Shown one piece after another: positions 15,797 through 24,844 of a stretch of 64,000 nt of DNA (positions are counted from its first letter, which is position 1; the number at the start of each line of letters is the position of its first letter). The notes below the pieces were generated by a model that saw only the letters and a list, made by a program, of their open reading frames with translations, searched no databases and was not told where the DNA came from. Source of the DNA: CBDDBH01 sp965225625 (GTDB lineage Bacteria > Pseudomonadota > Gammaproteobacteria > JADZEE01); NCBI GenBank assembly GCA_965225625.1, contig CBDDBH010000002.1, positions 1 to 64,000 of the forward strand. The letters run 5' to 3'. The translations under genes and the position numbers were made by a program.

Positions 15797-17455
15797 TTAC
15801 ACAGCCGCCTTGTTCTGCGCTTCCATCGCTTCGGGGAACCACGGAGGAATGAAGTCGAACATTTTGTCGCCTAACCACGCCGGTGCAATATTTCGGCCCC
15901 AGTTGAGAATGATCTCGCGCACGCACTCGTCGGTAAAATCGATATTCGCCGCCGGGCCGCCCCAACCGTAAACCGTATGCGGTAACCAATCGGCCTTTTG
16001 TACCAGTTCGCACACGCGCGCCGCTCCCTCCTGCGCTGTCATCTCGCCACGCTCAACGGCCGCTTGTGCATCTTCCAGTGTCACCAAAACTTCTTCTACC
16101 TTCTCCGTGTAGGGTGCGGATATATCGGCGCGCACTGACTCATCAATACGATCGAAAAAAGACGAATCGCCCATCTTGGTCTTGATAACGCCGCGCATGA
16201 AGTAGAGATCGCCCAACAATTTGCTGCCCAGCCACAAATTGAACCAGGCATTCCACATGCTGAAGTCGCCCATGGAGTTATACGCGGACGCGACCATGCG
16301 GTCAGTAGCGTTAATCTGCTCGTGCTGCATCTCGTTGAGATGTTCGAAACGCGACAGCGAGTAATCGTTGTCCTTCACTGCGTCTTCGATAGCTCGGGCG
16401 AGGTAATACAACGATTCGAACGAGTTGATCATGCCGCGCGACAACAGCGCGTCTACAAAGCCATAGGCGTGGCTCATCATGACATAGCCAGGTCCGGCGC
16501 TCTGGCTCGATGAATATTGCAACTGCCCGGTACCTATCCACGGGCGCACAGGTTCGATGTTCTCGAAGTGATCCTTGACCGACGGGAACTTGGCTACGAA
16601 GTGCCAGAATTCTTCCTCCGCGGTCATGTCATCCGGTTTTGGATATTTCTTAATATCCAGCGACAGGCCGATGCTTGCCAACTCGCTTTCGGACACTGCG
16701 GTATTGGTAAACGGAATTACCCACCACCAGCCGCCGTCAAAAACGTGGTGCAAGGTGCCATCGTTATAACCGTAGCGCTCGCTCGGGCGCACAACACCCT
16801 CGAGTTCGTCGTAGCTTTTCAAACCTTTGACATGCGCAAAAATGGTACGGCTGTGGGCGCGCATTTTTGTGGGATCGGTGCGCAAGCCCAACTTGTCCGC
16901 TACCGGGGAGCGAAACCCCGAGCCGTCAATGAGCAGCTTGGCTTTGAAGGTATCGCCGGATGCCGTGCTCAGCGTGACATTATTTTCCTGTAAATCGAAG
17001 TCGACGATATCGGTCTCGTCCATATAGTCCGCGCCGCATGACTGCGCCACCTTGACCATATGATGGTCGACCTCGGAACGCATGAAATGGCTTTCGGAGC
17101 TGAACGGTACCTCGGGAGCAATTACTTGATGCGACTCGCTTTGATCCTGGCGTTGTCCTTCGCGGTGATACGCAAAGCTGATTGTGCGCTTTTGCCCGCA
17201 AACTTTGGACACCCGTTCATTGACTCGATCGACCGAGGTAATGTCGTTTATCTCTGGCAAATTGAAACGTTCGCCTAGCAGCAACATCCACATGGTCGAT
17301 TGCGGCAACATGGCTTCGCCAATGGCAAATCGCGGGTGCTTGCCTTTTTCGATTACCAGTATCCTCGCGCCCATGCGGGCAATGATGCCGGCGAGGATGG
17401 CGCCGGGTAACCCGGAACCCAGCATGACGATGTCAAATTCTTTCTGTGTTGCCAT
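15797..17455 (-). CDS. Flavin-dependent halogenase-like FAD oxidoreductase
   Basis: A 552-residue FAD protein. It begins with the Rossmann motif MLGSGLPGAILAGIIARMG, has the flavin-halogenase region IGEAMLPQSTMWML, a WxWxIP motif (GGWWWVIPF, residues about 245-253), and GFVDALLSRGMINSF, which aligns with the conserved FVDPLFSTG helix of halogenases. These distinguish it from simple phenol hydroxylases, although the family also holds enzymes that do not halogenate. The start ATG 17455 follows GGGAG by 8 bases; an in-frame start at 17470 is less likely. It is the last gene of a ten-gene operon that includes two UbiD-type proteins and a CMD protein 15 bases upstream. Confidence 0.72.
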   Translation of the reverse strand: MATQKEFDIVMLGSGLPGAILAGIIARMGARILVIEKGKHPRFAIGEAMLPQSTMWMLLLGERFNLPEINDITSVDRVNERVSKVCGQKRTISFAYHREGQRQDQSESHQVIAPEVPFSSESHFMRSEVDHHMVKVAQSCGADYMDETDIVDFDLQENNVTLSTASGDTFKAKLLIDGSGFRSPVADKLGLRTDPTKMRAHSRTIFAHVKGLKSYDELEGVVRPSERYGYNDGTLHHVFDGGWWWVIPFTNTAVSESELASIGLSLDIKKYPKPDDMTAEEEFWHFVAKFPSVKDHFENIEPVRPWIGTGQLQYSSSQSAGPGYVMMSHAYGFVDALLSRGMINSFESLYYLARAIEDAVKDNDYSLSRFEHLNEMQHEQINATDRMVASAYNSMGDFSMWNAWFNLWLGSKLLGDLYFMRGVIKTKMGDSSFFDRIDESVRADISAPYTEKVEEVLVTLEDAQAAVERGEMTAQEGAARVCELVQKADWLPHTVYGWGGPAANIDFTDECVREIILNWGRNIAPAWLGDKMFDFIPPWFPEAMEAQNKAAV

Positions 17456-17470
17456 TGCTGATACTCCCAC

Positions 17471-18079
17471 TTATAGGTCGACGTAACCCGTGTTCTCGAG
17501 CAAATGCGCCTCGATCGGGATCTTCAGGCTATCGTGAATAGTGTTGTACATCTTCCAAAAGCCGACAACGCCGGCGAGTTCGACGATCTGGGGCGGGCTT
17601 AAATGCTCGGCCAGTCGCTCACGGATCTCATCGGGTACGTTGGACGGATCCATCGACGCTGCACCGACAAAATCGAAACACACGCGTTCGAACTCGTCTT
17701 CCGGCGGCGCCTCGCCGGTCAACATGGCGCTCAGATCCTCGTCCGCCATACCCCAACCCTCGGCGCCCGGGCCTTGCGGCGCTTTCAGGATGCCGCAGTG
17801 GTGCGCGGTACAGTAGGTACAGCCGTTGATTTTGCTCGCAACCGCACCGAGCCGCCGTTTTAGGTTTTGATCCAGCGTCGAGCTTTTGTCTCGCATTATC
17901 CGGCTGTTGAGAGCGAATAAGGTCTCAGCGATTTCGGGCCGATGCATATAAAACTTCAAAGCATTGGGCAAAAAACCCATGCGTTCCTTATACGGCCCGA
18001 CGATGGGTTCCAGCGATTCGGGAACGTCCTCCACATAGGGAATGAACGGTTGGTCTTCAACGGCGGCTGTTTCTGTCAT
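17471..18079 (-). CDS. Carboxymuconolactone decarboxylase/AhpD-like family protein
   Basis: A 202-residue all-helical protein of the CMD/alkylhydroperoxidase family. The core helix RLGAVASKINGCTYCTAHHCGILK contains the AhpD-type CxxC..HH centre, which suggests peroxidase or redox activity rather than lactone decarboxylation. The length fits the single-domain peroxidase-related group. It is followed by the halogenase-like gene and preceded by a UbiD gene at 15 bases, so it is part of the large operon. A role in handling reactive oxygenated aromatics is plausible but not proven. Confidence 0.83.
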   Translation of the reverse strand: MTETAAVEDQPFIPYVEDVPESLEPIVGPYKERMGFLPNALKFYMHRPEIAETLFALNSRIMRDKSSTLDQNLKRRLGAVASKINGCTYCTAHHCGILKAPQGPGAEGWGMADEDLSAMLTGEAPPEDEFERVCFDFVGAASMDPSNVPDEIRERLAEHLSPPQIVELAGVVGFWKMYNTIHDSLKIPIEAHLLENTGYVDL

Positions 18080-18094
18080 TGTTTTAACCTCGGC

Positions 18095-19501
18095 TTACAA
18101 ATAATCCGCTAAGTTAACTTTGCCCCAATTCTTGGGCCAGGCACGTTTAAAATCCTTGGCGTCATACCGGCCTTTTATGGTCGCATCGATCCCGACTTTG
18201 GCGACGGTGCGCCACGGCGCGTGGCCCTCGACTGGTTGCGCCGACGGATCGTAGAGAGAACCGCGGGTATTGTTGACGACGATCATGTCACGCCCCGGAT
18301 CGCAACGCGTGGCGATAGCATGATAGACGTCGGCGGGATCATCAATATCAGTATCGGGACTTATCGCGACCACCATCTTGGTATTGATCCAGGGTGCGCC
18401 CATGGTCTGCATGAGCGCGTCGTTGACGAACCCATCTCGCGGCGCCTCGACCTGGATAATGCACGACAGCGCGGCGCCCCAGGGAGGAAAGCGAACGTCC
18501 GTGACCTTCAGTCCGATCTCGCTGATCCGGTTGTACAGTACAGCTTCATGACAAAGCCGGGGAAGTACAACGTGATCCGTGTTCGCGGTGGTCTGATGCC
18601 GCCGGTACACCGGCTTGCCGCTGCGCAGGGTCATCGCCGTGACGTGGACCTCTGGCAACCGTTGGGCCGGCGGCATCCAGTAAGTCGATGGGCCGACCGA
18701 CGGGCCGTAATCGAACAAATCTTTCAGATTAACGATGCCCTCGACAACGATCTCGGCATGCGCAGGGACCGTGAGATCGATGGTCTCACAGCGCACCATT
18801 TCGATATCCATGTCCATGATGGTGCCAACCATTTCCATCTCGCCCCACAGATCCATGTGTAGCCCGGAGAACTGCGCCATGATCTCGTAAGCCGGCGGCA
18901 CGCCGAAGATCAGCGCCACCGGCATTTCAGTCTCGCCCATGTCGCGATACTTGCGCATGACCACGTGACTGTGGGGCGTGACGAAACTGATTAATCCTCG
19001 ACGTGGTCCCGTGGGTGTCGTGCCGGCATTGCAGGAGTTGTAAAAACCAGTCTCCGGATCGCGAATGATGTTCATCGGCGACATATAGGTATCGGGTTCC
19101 AGATCGGAGTGAATGGACGCGGGTAATTTAGTCCAGTCCACCTCATCACCAATTAACACGACATCTTTAACCGGCCCGGTATCCACGTCTACAAATCCGC
19201 GTGGGGCTTTACGCAGGCGTTGCGCCAGCGTTGGCAGGTAATCTTCCTCGCTGACCCCAAGCGCGCGACACTGCGAGCGTCGATCTCTGACCATGATGTC
19301 GCAGACGCTGAAATCCGGGAACTCTTTGATATTGTCGAACACGATCGGCCCCGGGCTCTGCGATACGAGCGCGCCGATATCGTCGATATTTACCGGTTTG
19401 GTGATACGCGTGACAATGTCAGCGTTGGTTTCGAGATAGCCGCGCAGATCCGGATCCAGCGTCGGTTTCCCCGATTCGATGTGTGCTTGTGCCGTTGCCA
19501 T
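18095..19501 (-). CDS. UbiD-family protein with altered active-site motifs
   Basis: A 468-residue UbiD-superfamily protein, as shown by IVFDNIKEFPDFSVCDIMV near the N-terminus, the central strand pattern VPAHAEIVVEGIVNLKD and the C-terminal TIKGRYDAKDFKRAWP. UbiD enzymes use prenylated FMN to (de)carboxylate aromatic and unsaturated acids with an Arg and two Glu residues. Here the EGPFGE segment is replaced by YGPSVGPST and the Arg-bearing strand by NSCNAGTTPTGPRRG, so by eye all three canonical residues are missing. It may be catalytically different or a partner subunit of the second UbiD protein two genes upstream. No UbiX gene is visible. Confidence 0.8.
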   Translation of the reverse strand: MATAQAHIESGKPTLDPDLRGYLETNADIVTRITKPVNIDDIGALVSQSPGPIVFDNIKEFPDFSVCDIMVRDRRSQCRALGVSEEDYLPTLAQRLRKAPRGFVDVDTGPVKDVVLIGDEVDWTKLPASIHSDLEPDTYMSPMNIIRDPETGFYNSCNAGTTPTGPRRGLISFVTPHSHVVMRKYRDMGETEMPVALIFGVPPAYEIMAQFSGLHMDLWGEMEMVGTIMDMDIEMVRCETIDLTVPAHAEIVVEGIVNLKDLFDYGPSVGPSTYWMPPAQRLPEVHVTAMTLRSGKPVYRRHQTTANTDHVVLPRLCHEAVLYNRISEIGLKVTDVRFPPWGAALSCIIQVEAPRDGFVNDALMQTMGAPWINTKMVVAISPDTDIDDPADVYHAIATRCDPGRDMIVVNNTRGSLYDPSAQPVEGHAPWRTVAKVGIDATIKGRYDAKDFKRAWPKNWGKVNLADYL

Positions 19502-19540
19502 GTTGGCCTCCAGATTTTTTTGGTTTGACTGAGTTCGCGC

Positions 19541-19849
19541 TTACGCTTCGATCGCTACCTGCACATCGTCACCTTCGATGCGCACTTTGTGGACCGGCAC
19601 CGGCGCACCCATCGTCGTGGTGCCGGTCTCCAGAGAGAACTCCCAGCCGTGCAGGGGACAGATCACCTGGCCGTTATTGACCCATCCATCGGCCAGTGGC
19701 CCTCCCTGGTGCGGACACAGATTGTCGATGGCGCGCACCGCATCGCCGACGCGAAACAACGCGACCTGCCGGCCATCGACCATTACACACTTGCCTTCGT
19801 CTTCCTCCAAATCACTGAGTGACGCCACAGTTTGGAATTCCATACTCAT
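19541..19849 (-). CDS. Rieske [2Fe-2S] ferredoxin-type protein
   Basis: A 102-residue single-domain Rieske protein. The cluster ligands are in NLCPHQGGPLADG (C-x-H) and VICPLHGWEF (C-x2-H), spaced as in NirD-like and dioxygenase ferredoxins. It has no signal peptide, so it is a cytoplasmic electron carrier. Its start overlaps the stop of the upstream UbiD gene in an ATGA junction, implying translational coupling. A Rieske ferredoxin between two UbiD genes is unusual, because UbiD chemistry needs no electron input; it may instead serve an oxygenase encoded elsewhere in the operon or genome. Confidence 0.9.
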   Translation of the reverse strand: MSMEFQTVASLSDLEEDEGKCVMVDGRQVALFRVGDAVRAIDNLCPHQGGPLADGWVNNGQVICPLHGWEFSLETGTTTMGAPVPVHKVRIEGDDVQVAIEA

Positions 19850-21363
19850 TCCTCCAACGCACCGCCACCCACCGTTGGTTTTTTGCCGGGTTTAGAAATG
19901 ATCCCCTCCTCATGACTGACAATGCGCTCCATGGGTAGCTCCGCACCGTCGAGGTTATCGACAAAATCGCTCAATTCGACCTTGCCCTGGCCCATCGGCC
20001 AGGTGCGATGCAGTTCCCACCAATCCGTATCGTCTTTAGGCGGCAGCACGCTCGCATCGATGATGGCCTTGCCATTTACACGGAACATACCTCCAGGCAC
20101 GCGCTCCGCGCTGGGCATCAATGGTGATGCGCGTAACTCGGGAATAATCGTCGTATCCGCGCCCCAGTTGGCGCGGATAGTCATCGCCCAAACTACATCG
20201 CGCGCATCATAGATGTTGACGTCGCGGTTTACCGCGACCGCCACCTGGCTCATGAATCCGAGCGTGGTATTTTCCATGGTCAGCATTTTCATCAGCGCGT
20301 CACGTGCGTCGCCGCGTGCCCGTGGCGTCATCTGTACGATCCCGAATGCACAACCGCCCCAGGATGGAAAGTAGACATCGTGCACTTCAATCCCCATCTC
20401 GGTTAGCGCGGTGAACAAGCTGCCTTCGTTCGGCAGCATGGCCAAACGCTGGTGTTCGGTCCATACCGTCGATTGCACGTGCCGGTAAATCGGGTTCTTA
20501 CGCATGGTGATCCGATCGACCCGGTATACCAGCGCCTTTTGTATTCCATCCCTGGACATCGGCCCCGCGCAATAGGTACCCAGGTAATTACCAAAGGGTC
20601 CTTCGTTCTGCATCACCCCGGGCATGACAACGCCTTCCACAATGATTTCCGATGACGCGGGCACGTCGATGTCGATGGTGTCGCACTTGACCAGTTCGGC
20701 TGGCTCGCCGAGGAAATTACCGGCGTAGTCGAGTTCTCCGCAATATGGGTGATGCACGCTCAGTGAAGCAGTGACCTCCCAGGCGGGATGGGAACCGATA
20801 GACAGGGCCATGGGCATCGGCTCGCCGCGCGCGGCATATTTGCCGGCGATGCGTCCCACGTGCGGCGAAAAGATAAGAAATGGACAGTTCTTGCCATCGG
20901 TAATCTGGCTGCGCGGCCAGGTGGTGTTGTGCATCCCGGTATCCGGATCGACGACGATACCCAGCGCGCTGCCCAGATAACGGCCACCGTCGAGTTCGGA
21001 ATGATGCACGATCGGCAATCGTGACAGGTTGGCGTCATCGCCCTCCCATACAACTTCTTTTGCCGGCGAATCTTTGACGACGTTATGCGGCAACGGTCCC
21101 TTGTCGATGGCACTGGCAACGGCGCGCACGACATCCTCGCGATTTTCCACACCAAAGACAATGCGCTCCATATCGCGGTTATTGACCAGATTGGAAACCA
21201 CGGTCCAATCTTCATAGCCCTTAACGTTCTCGAACAACATCGCCCTGTCGGACTGATCGGCAAGCGCGGCCAGATTGGTTGACGGATCGACTTCCTTGGC
21301 CACGCGATACAAGCGGCCAGCCGCTTCAGCATCGTCGAGAAAACTGCGAAGACTTTTGGACAT
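19846..21363 (-). CDS. UbiD-family decarboxylase
   Basis: A 505-residue UbiD-superfamily protein. The N-terminal LRSFLDDAEAAGRLYRVAKEVDPSTNLAALA and AMLFENVKGYEDWTVVSNLVN are typical. The catalytic-region strand TTWPRSQITDGKNCPFLIF keeps an Arg, and SEIIVEGVVMPGVMQNEGPFGNYLG keeps the first Glu, whereas the second Glu of the canonical EGPFGE is Asn here. It should use prenylated FMN to act on an aromatic or conjugated acid. It follows the GntR gene by 68 bases and overlaps the Rieske gene by 4 bases. Confidence 0.84.
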   Translation of the reverse strand: MSKSLRSFLDDAEAAGRLYRVAKEVDPSTNLAALADQSDRAMLFENVKGYEDWTVVSNLVNNRDMERIVFGVENREDVVRAVASAIDKGPLPHNVVKDSPAKEVVWEGDDANLSRLPIVHHSELDGGRYLGSALGIVVDPDTGMHNTTWPRSQITDGKNCPFLIFSPHVGRIAGKYAARGEPMPMALSIGSHPAWEVTASLSVHHPYCGELDYAGNFLGEPAELVKCDTIDIDVPASSEIIVEGVVMPGVMQNEGPFGNYLGTYCAGPMSRDGIQKALVYRVDRITMRKNPIYRHVQSTVWTEHQRLAMLPNEGSLFTALTEMGIEVHDVYFPSWGGCAFGIVQMTPRARGDARDALMKMLTMENTTLGFMSQVAVAVNRDVNIYDARDVVWAMTIRANWGADTTIIPELRASPLMPSAERVPGGMFRVNGKAIIDASVLPPKDDTDWWELHRTWPMGQGKVELSDFVDNLDGAELPMERIVSHEEGIISKPGKKPTVGGGALEE

Positions 21364-21431
21364 GCAACTACCCTCCTCGGACGTACGTTTTAATACCAGC
21401 GTTACTCATTCAGTAATTTAGATTGCGATTT

Positions 21432-22154
21432 TTAGATTGCCCGTCCAATCGAACGGCCGAATGATGCGATATGCGAGCGGATCGCAGCCGATGCTTTGTC
21501 GCTGTCATGGGCGGCAATCGCTTCGAACACTGCACGGTGCTCACGTTGAACTCGCTGTAATTGTTTAATATCGCTGAGCGAAACAAACCAGAAACGCAGA
21601 GCACGGTCGTGCAGACGCGAAAGCAGATCGGCCAGCACACGATTGCGCGCGGCGGCCGCGATCGCCTGATGAAACTCGCGATCCAAATCCATTAAGCCCT
21701 CGTGATCCCGCTGCTCGGTCAGCGGTACTGCGCGCTCCAGGATCTCGCGCATGCCCTCTATATCCTGAGCTGTCGCGCGTTCAGCCGCGAGCGCTGCACA
21801 CAAGCCCTCATTGGGCGCCCGCACCTCGATCAAATCTTTCACTTCGTCCAGGGTTATCGGGTTGACGACAACCCCCTTGCGCGGCAACACCTGAACCATC
21901 CCTTCCATATCCAGACGTTTCAGCGCCTGGTGCACCGGCATACGGCCCAATCCTAACTCGAGACAGATCGAGGACTCATTCAGGTACGCGCCCGGGTGAT
22001 ACTTGAGCGTTATGATGCGCCGCTTTATCGCTTCGTAGGCGCGCTCCTGCAAGGACTCGACCACGGCCCCATTAGCGCGTGCCAGTTGCCTGTTTTCGCG
22101 CACGGGTATCAATCGTCGCGCGGATCGTAATAATGCATTTCGAACATTACGCAA
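21432..22154 (-). CDS. GntR-family (FadR/FCD type) transcriptional regulator
   Basis: A GntR regulator with an N-terminal winged helix (SLQERAYEAIKRRIITLKYHPGAYLNE, then LGLGRMPVHQALKRLDMEGMVQVLPRKGV) and an all-helical FCD ligand domain ending around SAAIRSHIASFGR. FCD regulators bind small carboxylates. The ATG at 22154 overlaps the cupin gene by 46 bases; a GTG at 22103, just after the cupin stop, would leave the winged helix complete and may be the true start. It is embedded in the catabolic operon, so it probably controls the divergent promoters at 24700-24844. Two-palindrome sites fitting FadR-type binding occur in the window. Confidence 0.87.
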   Translation of the reverse strand: MRNVRNALLRSARRLIPVRENRQLARANGAVVESLQERAYEAIKRRIITLKYHPGAYLNESSICLELGLGRMPVHQALKRLDMEGMVQVLPRKGVVVNPITLDEVKDLIEVRAPNEGLCAALAAERATAQDIEGMREILERAVPLTEQRDHEGLMDLDREFHQAIAAAARNRVLADLLSRLHDRALRFWFVSLSDIKQLQRVQREHRAVFEAIAAHDSDKASAAIRSHIASFGRSIGRAI

Positions 22155-22501
22155 CCGTTTTCTGATTTGAACGGGCCGTGATGAGCGCCCGGCGGACGAC
22201 AGGCGTAGGTCGGCGCGAAAAACTGCTCGCCGCCCTCGCCGTTCTCATCGTTGCCGACGATCAAATCCCCTTCGATCAGGTAGACCTCTTCCCAGTGATT
22301 GTGCACGAACGGAGCTTTGGAATAGGCACCTGGATCCAATCTCATTAGCCGTGAACGGCTGCCGATCTTTCGCTTCTCGTCGATGTCACTGGTGAGGATC
22401 TTGTGCTGGAAGCTTGACGGATAACCTGGTGGGGTGACCCAGTCCGTGTCCGGATCCAATCTCAGGAATTCCAAGTGCGGTTTACGTTTTTCATCAGCCA
22501 T
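22109..22501 (-). CDS. Cupin-domain protein
   Basis: A 130-residue single cupin. The metal-binding motif is visible as FVHNHWEEVYLIEGDLIVG, with the second motif in CRPPGAHHGPFKSENGCVMFE. It resembles ChrR-like or small acetylacetone-dioxygenase-like cupins. It could be a metal-dependent dioxygenase, isomerase or binding protein; no specific reaction can be read. It lies 16 bases downstream of the DUF2848 gene and overlaps the annotated start of the GntR gene. Confidence 0.83.
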   Translation of the reverse strand: MADEKRKPHLEFLRLDPDTDWVTPPGYPSSFQHKILTSDIDEKRKIGSRSRLMRLDPGAYSKAPFVHNHWEEVYLIEGDLIVGNDENGEGGEQFFAPTYACRPPGAHHGPFKSENGCVMFEMHYYDPRDD

Positions 22502-22517
22502 GGAGATCTCCTCTTTT

Positions 22518-23213
22518 TTATTCGGCTACAGGCAGCTCTCGGATCGAATAGTCATGAGTCAGTTTGCGTCCCAATATGGGATCTTCGAGTTCCATCGTGA
22601 ACGCCGCTGCAGGTCGTACCTTACCCTGAACCGCCAGTGTCCCACAGAACATGGCAGTACCGGGCGCGAGACCGCCATCGGCTTCGTCGTACAGGTTCAT
22701 GAGTTCACTCGGCAATCGCAAGCCGCTAATCGAACCTTCTTGATAGATCACGCGGTCACCATCGATTTGTGCATAGGAACGCAGTACCAGATCGTCCCAA
22801 TGTGCAACGACATCGTCGTACGACCACAGCGTATTGGAAATCGGCTTCGCACAGGCCTGCTTGGCCACGGTCACACTGTAAGTTTCTGCCTCACGATCGG
22901 TATGATCCGACCCCACGGCAACCCACAGTACATCGCCGATCTGCAATAACACTGCTTCGGCTTCACCACTGGACGCCGCGCCGGCGACGTCAATCGATTG
23001 TGCAGTCGTCAGCAGGCTTGCCGCGACCCGGTAAAACGTCGGCGTCGATTTCGGCCGTGGAATACCGAGCTCCTCGAGTTCGCGGATATGCGCCTCCATC
23101 GCCGCGGCGTCACGACCAGTCCAGCCGGCAATGACCAGGTCATCGATCGACGCAGTCAGCTCCGTTTCCAGCCCCTGGTGGATTGCGCTAAATGCGAGAT
23201 TGTTGGCTGCCAT
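22518..23213 (-). CDS. DUF2848 family protein
   Basis: A 231-residue protein of the DUF2848 family, related to the fumarylacetoacetate-hydrolase fold. Recognisable stretches are LVIAGWTGRDAAAMEAHIRELEELGI, WVAVGSDHTDREAETY, VAKQACAKPIS and LAPGTAMFCGTLAV. Metal-dependent hydrolase or lyase activity on keto or dicarboxylic compounds is likely from the fold, but no member has a well-known role that I can cite. It sits between the Old Yellow Enzyme gene (8 bases) and the cupin gene (16 bases) in the operon. Confidence 0.83.
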   Translation of the reverse strand: MAANNLAFSAIHQGLETELTASIDDLVIAGWTGRDAAAMEAHIRELEELGIPRPKSTPTFYRVAASLLTTAQSIDVAGAASSGEAEAVLLQIGDVLWVAVGSDHTDREAETYSVTVAKQACAKPISNTLWSYDDVVAHWDDLVLRSYAQIDGDRVIYQEGSISGLRLPSELMNLYDEADGGLAPGTAMFCGTLAVQGKVRPAAAFTMELEDPILGRKLTHDYSIRELPVAE

Positions 23214-23221
23214 CGATAACC

Positions 23222-24370
23222 TCAGAAAATATTCGAACGTTCGTACTGCACCGGCCAGCGTACATTATCCGCCTTCAAAGCTTTGGCGCTGCGCAAAGGC
23301 CACACCGGATCGGCGAGCAGCGTGCGGCCGAGCACGACGAGATCGGCCTGTCCGTTGGCGATAATCGATTCCGCCAGATCCGGACTGTTGATGAGACCAA
23401 TGGCGCCTGTCGCCAATCCAGTTTCGGCTTTAATCCGTTGCGCGAACGCTACCTGATAACCCGGATGGATTGGGATCTGCTGGCGTGGATCGTTACCGCC
23501 GGAGGAACAATCGATCAGATCCACATCGCCGCGTTCACGCAATCGTTGGCACAGCCAAAGACTATCCTCTAACGACCAGCCGCCTTCGACCCAATCCGTT
23601 ACCGACAAGCGCAAAAACAGGGGCAGCTCAGCGGGCCACTCGTCGCGGATCGCATCCAGCGTTTGCAGCAGCAGCCGTGCGCGATTGTCGATAGAGCCGC
23701 CGTACTCGTCAGTACGCTGATTGCTCAGCGGCGAGAGGAATTGGTGGAACAAATACCCATGGGCTGCATGGACCTCCAGGATCCGAAATCCAGCTTCGCG
23801 CGCACGCCGCACCGCGGCTCGATAATCTTCGATGGACTGCGCAATGACCTCGGCATCCATGGCTGTAGGCGTTGGCCAGCCTCGCGCATAGGCGAGCACA
23901 CTTGGTGCAATCGGCAGCCAACCGCCCGCATCCACGGAAATCGGTTCGGTTCCCTCCCACGGACGGCCCACGGAAGCCTTGCGGCCGGCGTGGCCGAGTT
24001 GGATCGCCGGTACTGCGTTCTGAGTTTCAATGAATCTCACTATGCGGGCCAGCGCATCACGTTGTTCGTCGTTCCACAATCCCAGGCAATGTCGGGTAAT
24101 GCGGCCACGGGGCTCGGTATGCACTGCTTCCGTGGTGACGATGCCGGCGCCGCCGGCAGCGCGCGCACCCAGGTGCACGAAGTGCCAGTCATTGACTAGA
24201 CCATCTTCGGCTGAGTATTGGCACATCGGCGACAGCATGATGCGATTCTTAATGATCACCGAACGTATCGTCAGCGGGCGGAACAGATGAGGCTCCGGAT
24301 CGCGACGCAATATCCGCCGGTCGTTCTCACCGGTCGTACGCGAATCGATTTGTAGCTCCGCGCGCGTCAA
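23222..24370 (-). CDS. Old Yellow Enzyme family NADH:flavin oxidoreductase (YqjM-like)
   Basis: A 382-residue FMN TIM-barrel ene-reductase. Motifs: NRIMLSPMCQYSAEDG (YqjM-type Cys near FMN), AIQLGHAGRKAS, VHAAHGYLFHQFLSPLSNQRTDEYGG with the HxxH substrate pair, FLRLSVTDW and LVVLGRTLLADP. YqjM-type enzymes reduce activated C=C bonds with NAD(P)H. Translation apparently starts with TTG at 24370, overlapping the TGA of the EthD-like gene (TTGA junction). About 26 N-terminal residues precede the barrel and may not all be translated. Its presence suggests a reductive step on an enone or dienone produced in the pathway. Confidence 0.87.
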   Translation of the reverse strand: MTRAELQIDSRTTGENDRRILRRDPEPHLFRPLTIRSVIIKNRIMLSPMCQYSAEDGLVNDWHFVHLGARAAGGAGIVTTEAVHTEPRGRITRHCLGLWNDEQRDALARIVRFIETQNAVPAIQLGHAGRKASVGRPWEGTEPISVDAGGWLPIAPSVLAYARGWPTPTAMDAEVIAQSIEDYRAAVRRAREAGFRILEVHAAHGYLFHQFLSPLSNQRTDEYGGSIDNRARLLLQTLDAIRDEWPAELPLFLRLSVTDWVEGGWSLEDSLWLCQRLRERGDVDLIDCSSGGNDPRQQIPIHPGYQVAFAQRIKAETGLATGAIGLINSPDLAESIIANGQADLVVLGRTLLADPVWPLRSAKALKADNVRWPVQYERSNIF

Positions 24371-24699
24371 AAAATAGACTCCTTTTGCATCGCCTGGTGA
24401 AACACCTCGCCCGCGAATGCGGGGAAGCGCGCAAAGTCCTCCCGGGCCGCGGCTCGGGCGGGCGAACGTAGTGCCGCGTCCAGGGCGGTAGAGGATTCAA
24501 ACTGCATTTGTGCGAGTAGGCACACCCCACCAGGATTAACAGGATAAGGGTCGCTGCTGTCCTGCGGCGTGTGTAGAGTGAGCGCCTCTATGCCAGGGAA
24601 TTGCTTGAGAATTGCAGCGTGCTCTTGCCGGTAATAGTCGGTAAAACGTCGGGGATTTTCGGCGGCACCCTGATAGCGCACGAAATACGATACTGACAT
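24367..24699 (-). CDS. EthD-domain dimeric alpha-beta barrel protein
   Basis: A 110-residue protein starting MSVSYFVRYQGAAENPRRF followed by YYRQEHAAILKQFPGIEALTLH, the EthD pattern in which a short strand is followed by a HxxxL helix, and a second half VCLLAQMQFESSTALDAALRS. EthD-like proteins are small dimers, some acting as ring-opening or lactonising enzymes, many uncharacterised. It is the first gene of the ten-gene minus-strand operon and shares the promoter region 24700-24844 with the divergent TPP gene. Confidence 0.72.
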   Translation of the reverse strand: MSVSYFVRYQGAAENPRRFTDYYRQEHAAILKQFPGIEALTLHTPQDSSDPYPVNPGGVCLLAQMQFESSTALDAALRSPARAAAREDFARFPAFAGEVFHQAMQKESIF

Positions 24700-24844
24700 T
24701 GCTGTTCTCTATCGGCTTGGTTTCGGCGCAAGAATAACAGCAAACCATGTGATGTGCACGTGATATATCAACTTAATCAGGCCGAAACGAGGCATTGCTG
24801 GATTCTGTTATCCTGCGAAAGAATTTACGCAAGGATCCGGGAAA
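24700..24844. promoter_or_regulatory. Divergent control region between the ten-gene operon and the TPP enzyme
   Basis: This 145-base gap must hold the promoters for the operon running left from 24699 and for the gene starting at 24845. It contains ATGTGCACGT (24752-24761, centred on GTGCAC) directly followed by the perfect palindrome TGATATATCA (24761-24770). The GntR regulator encoded inside the operon is the obvious candidate to bind here; this is inference. Confidence 0.45.
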
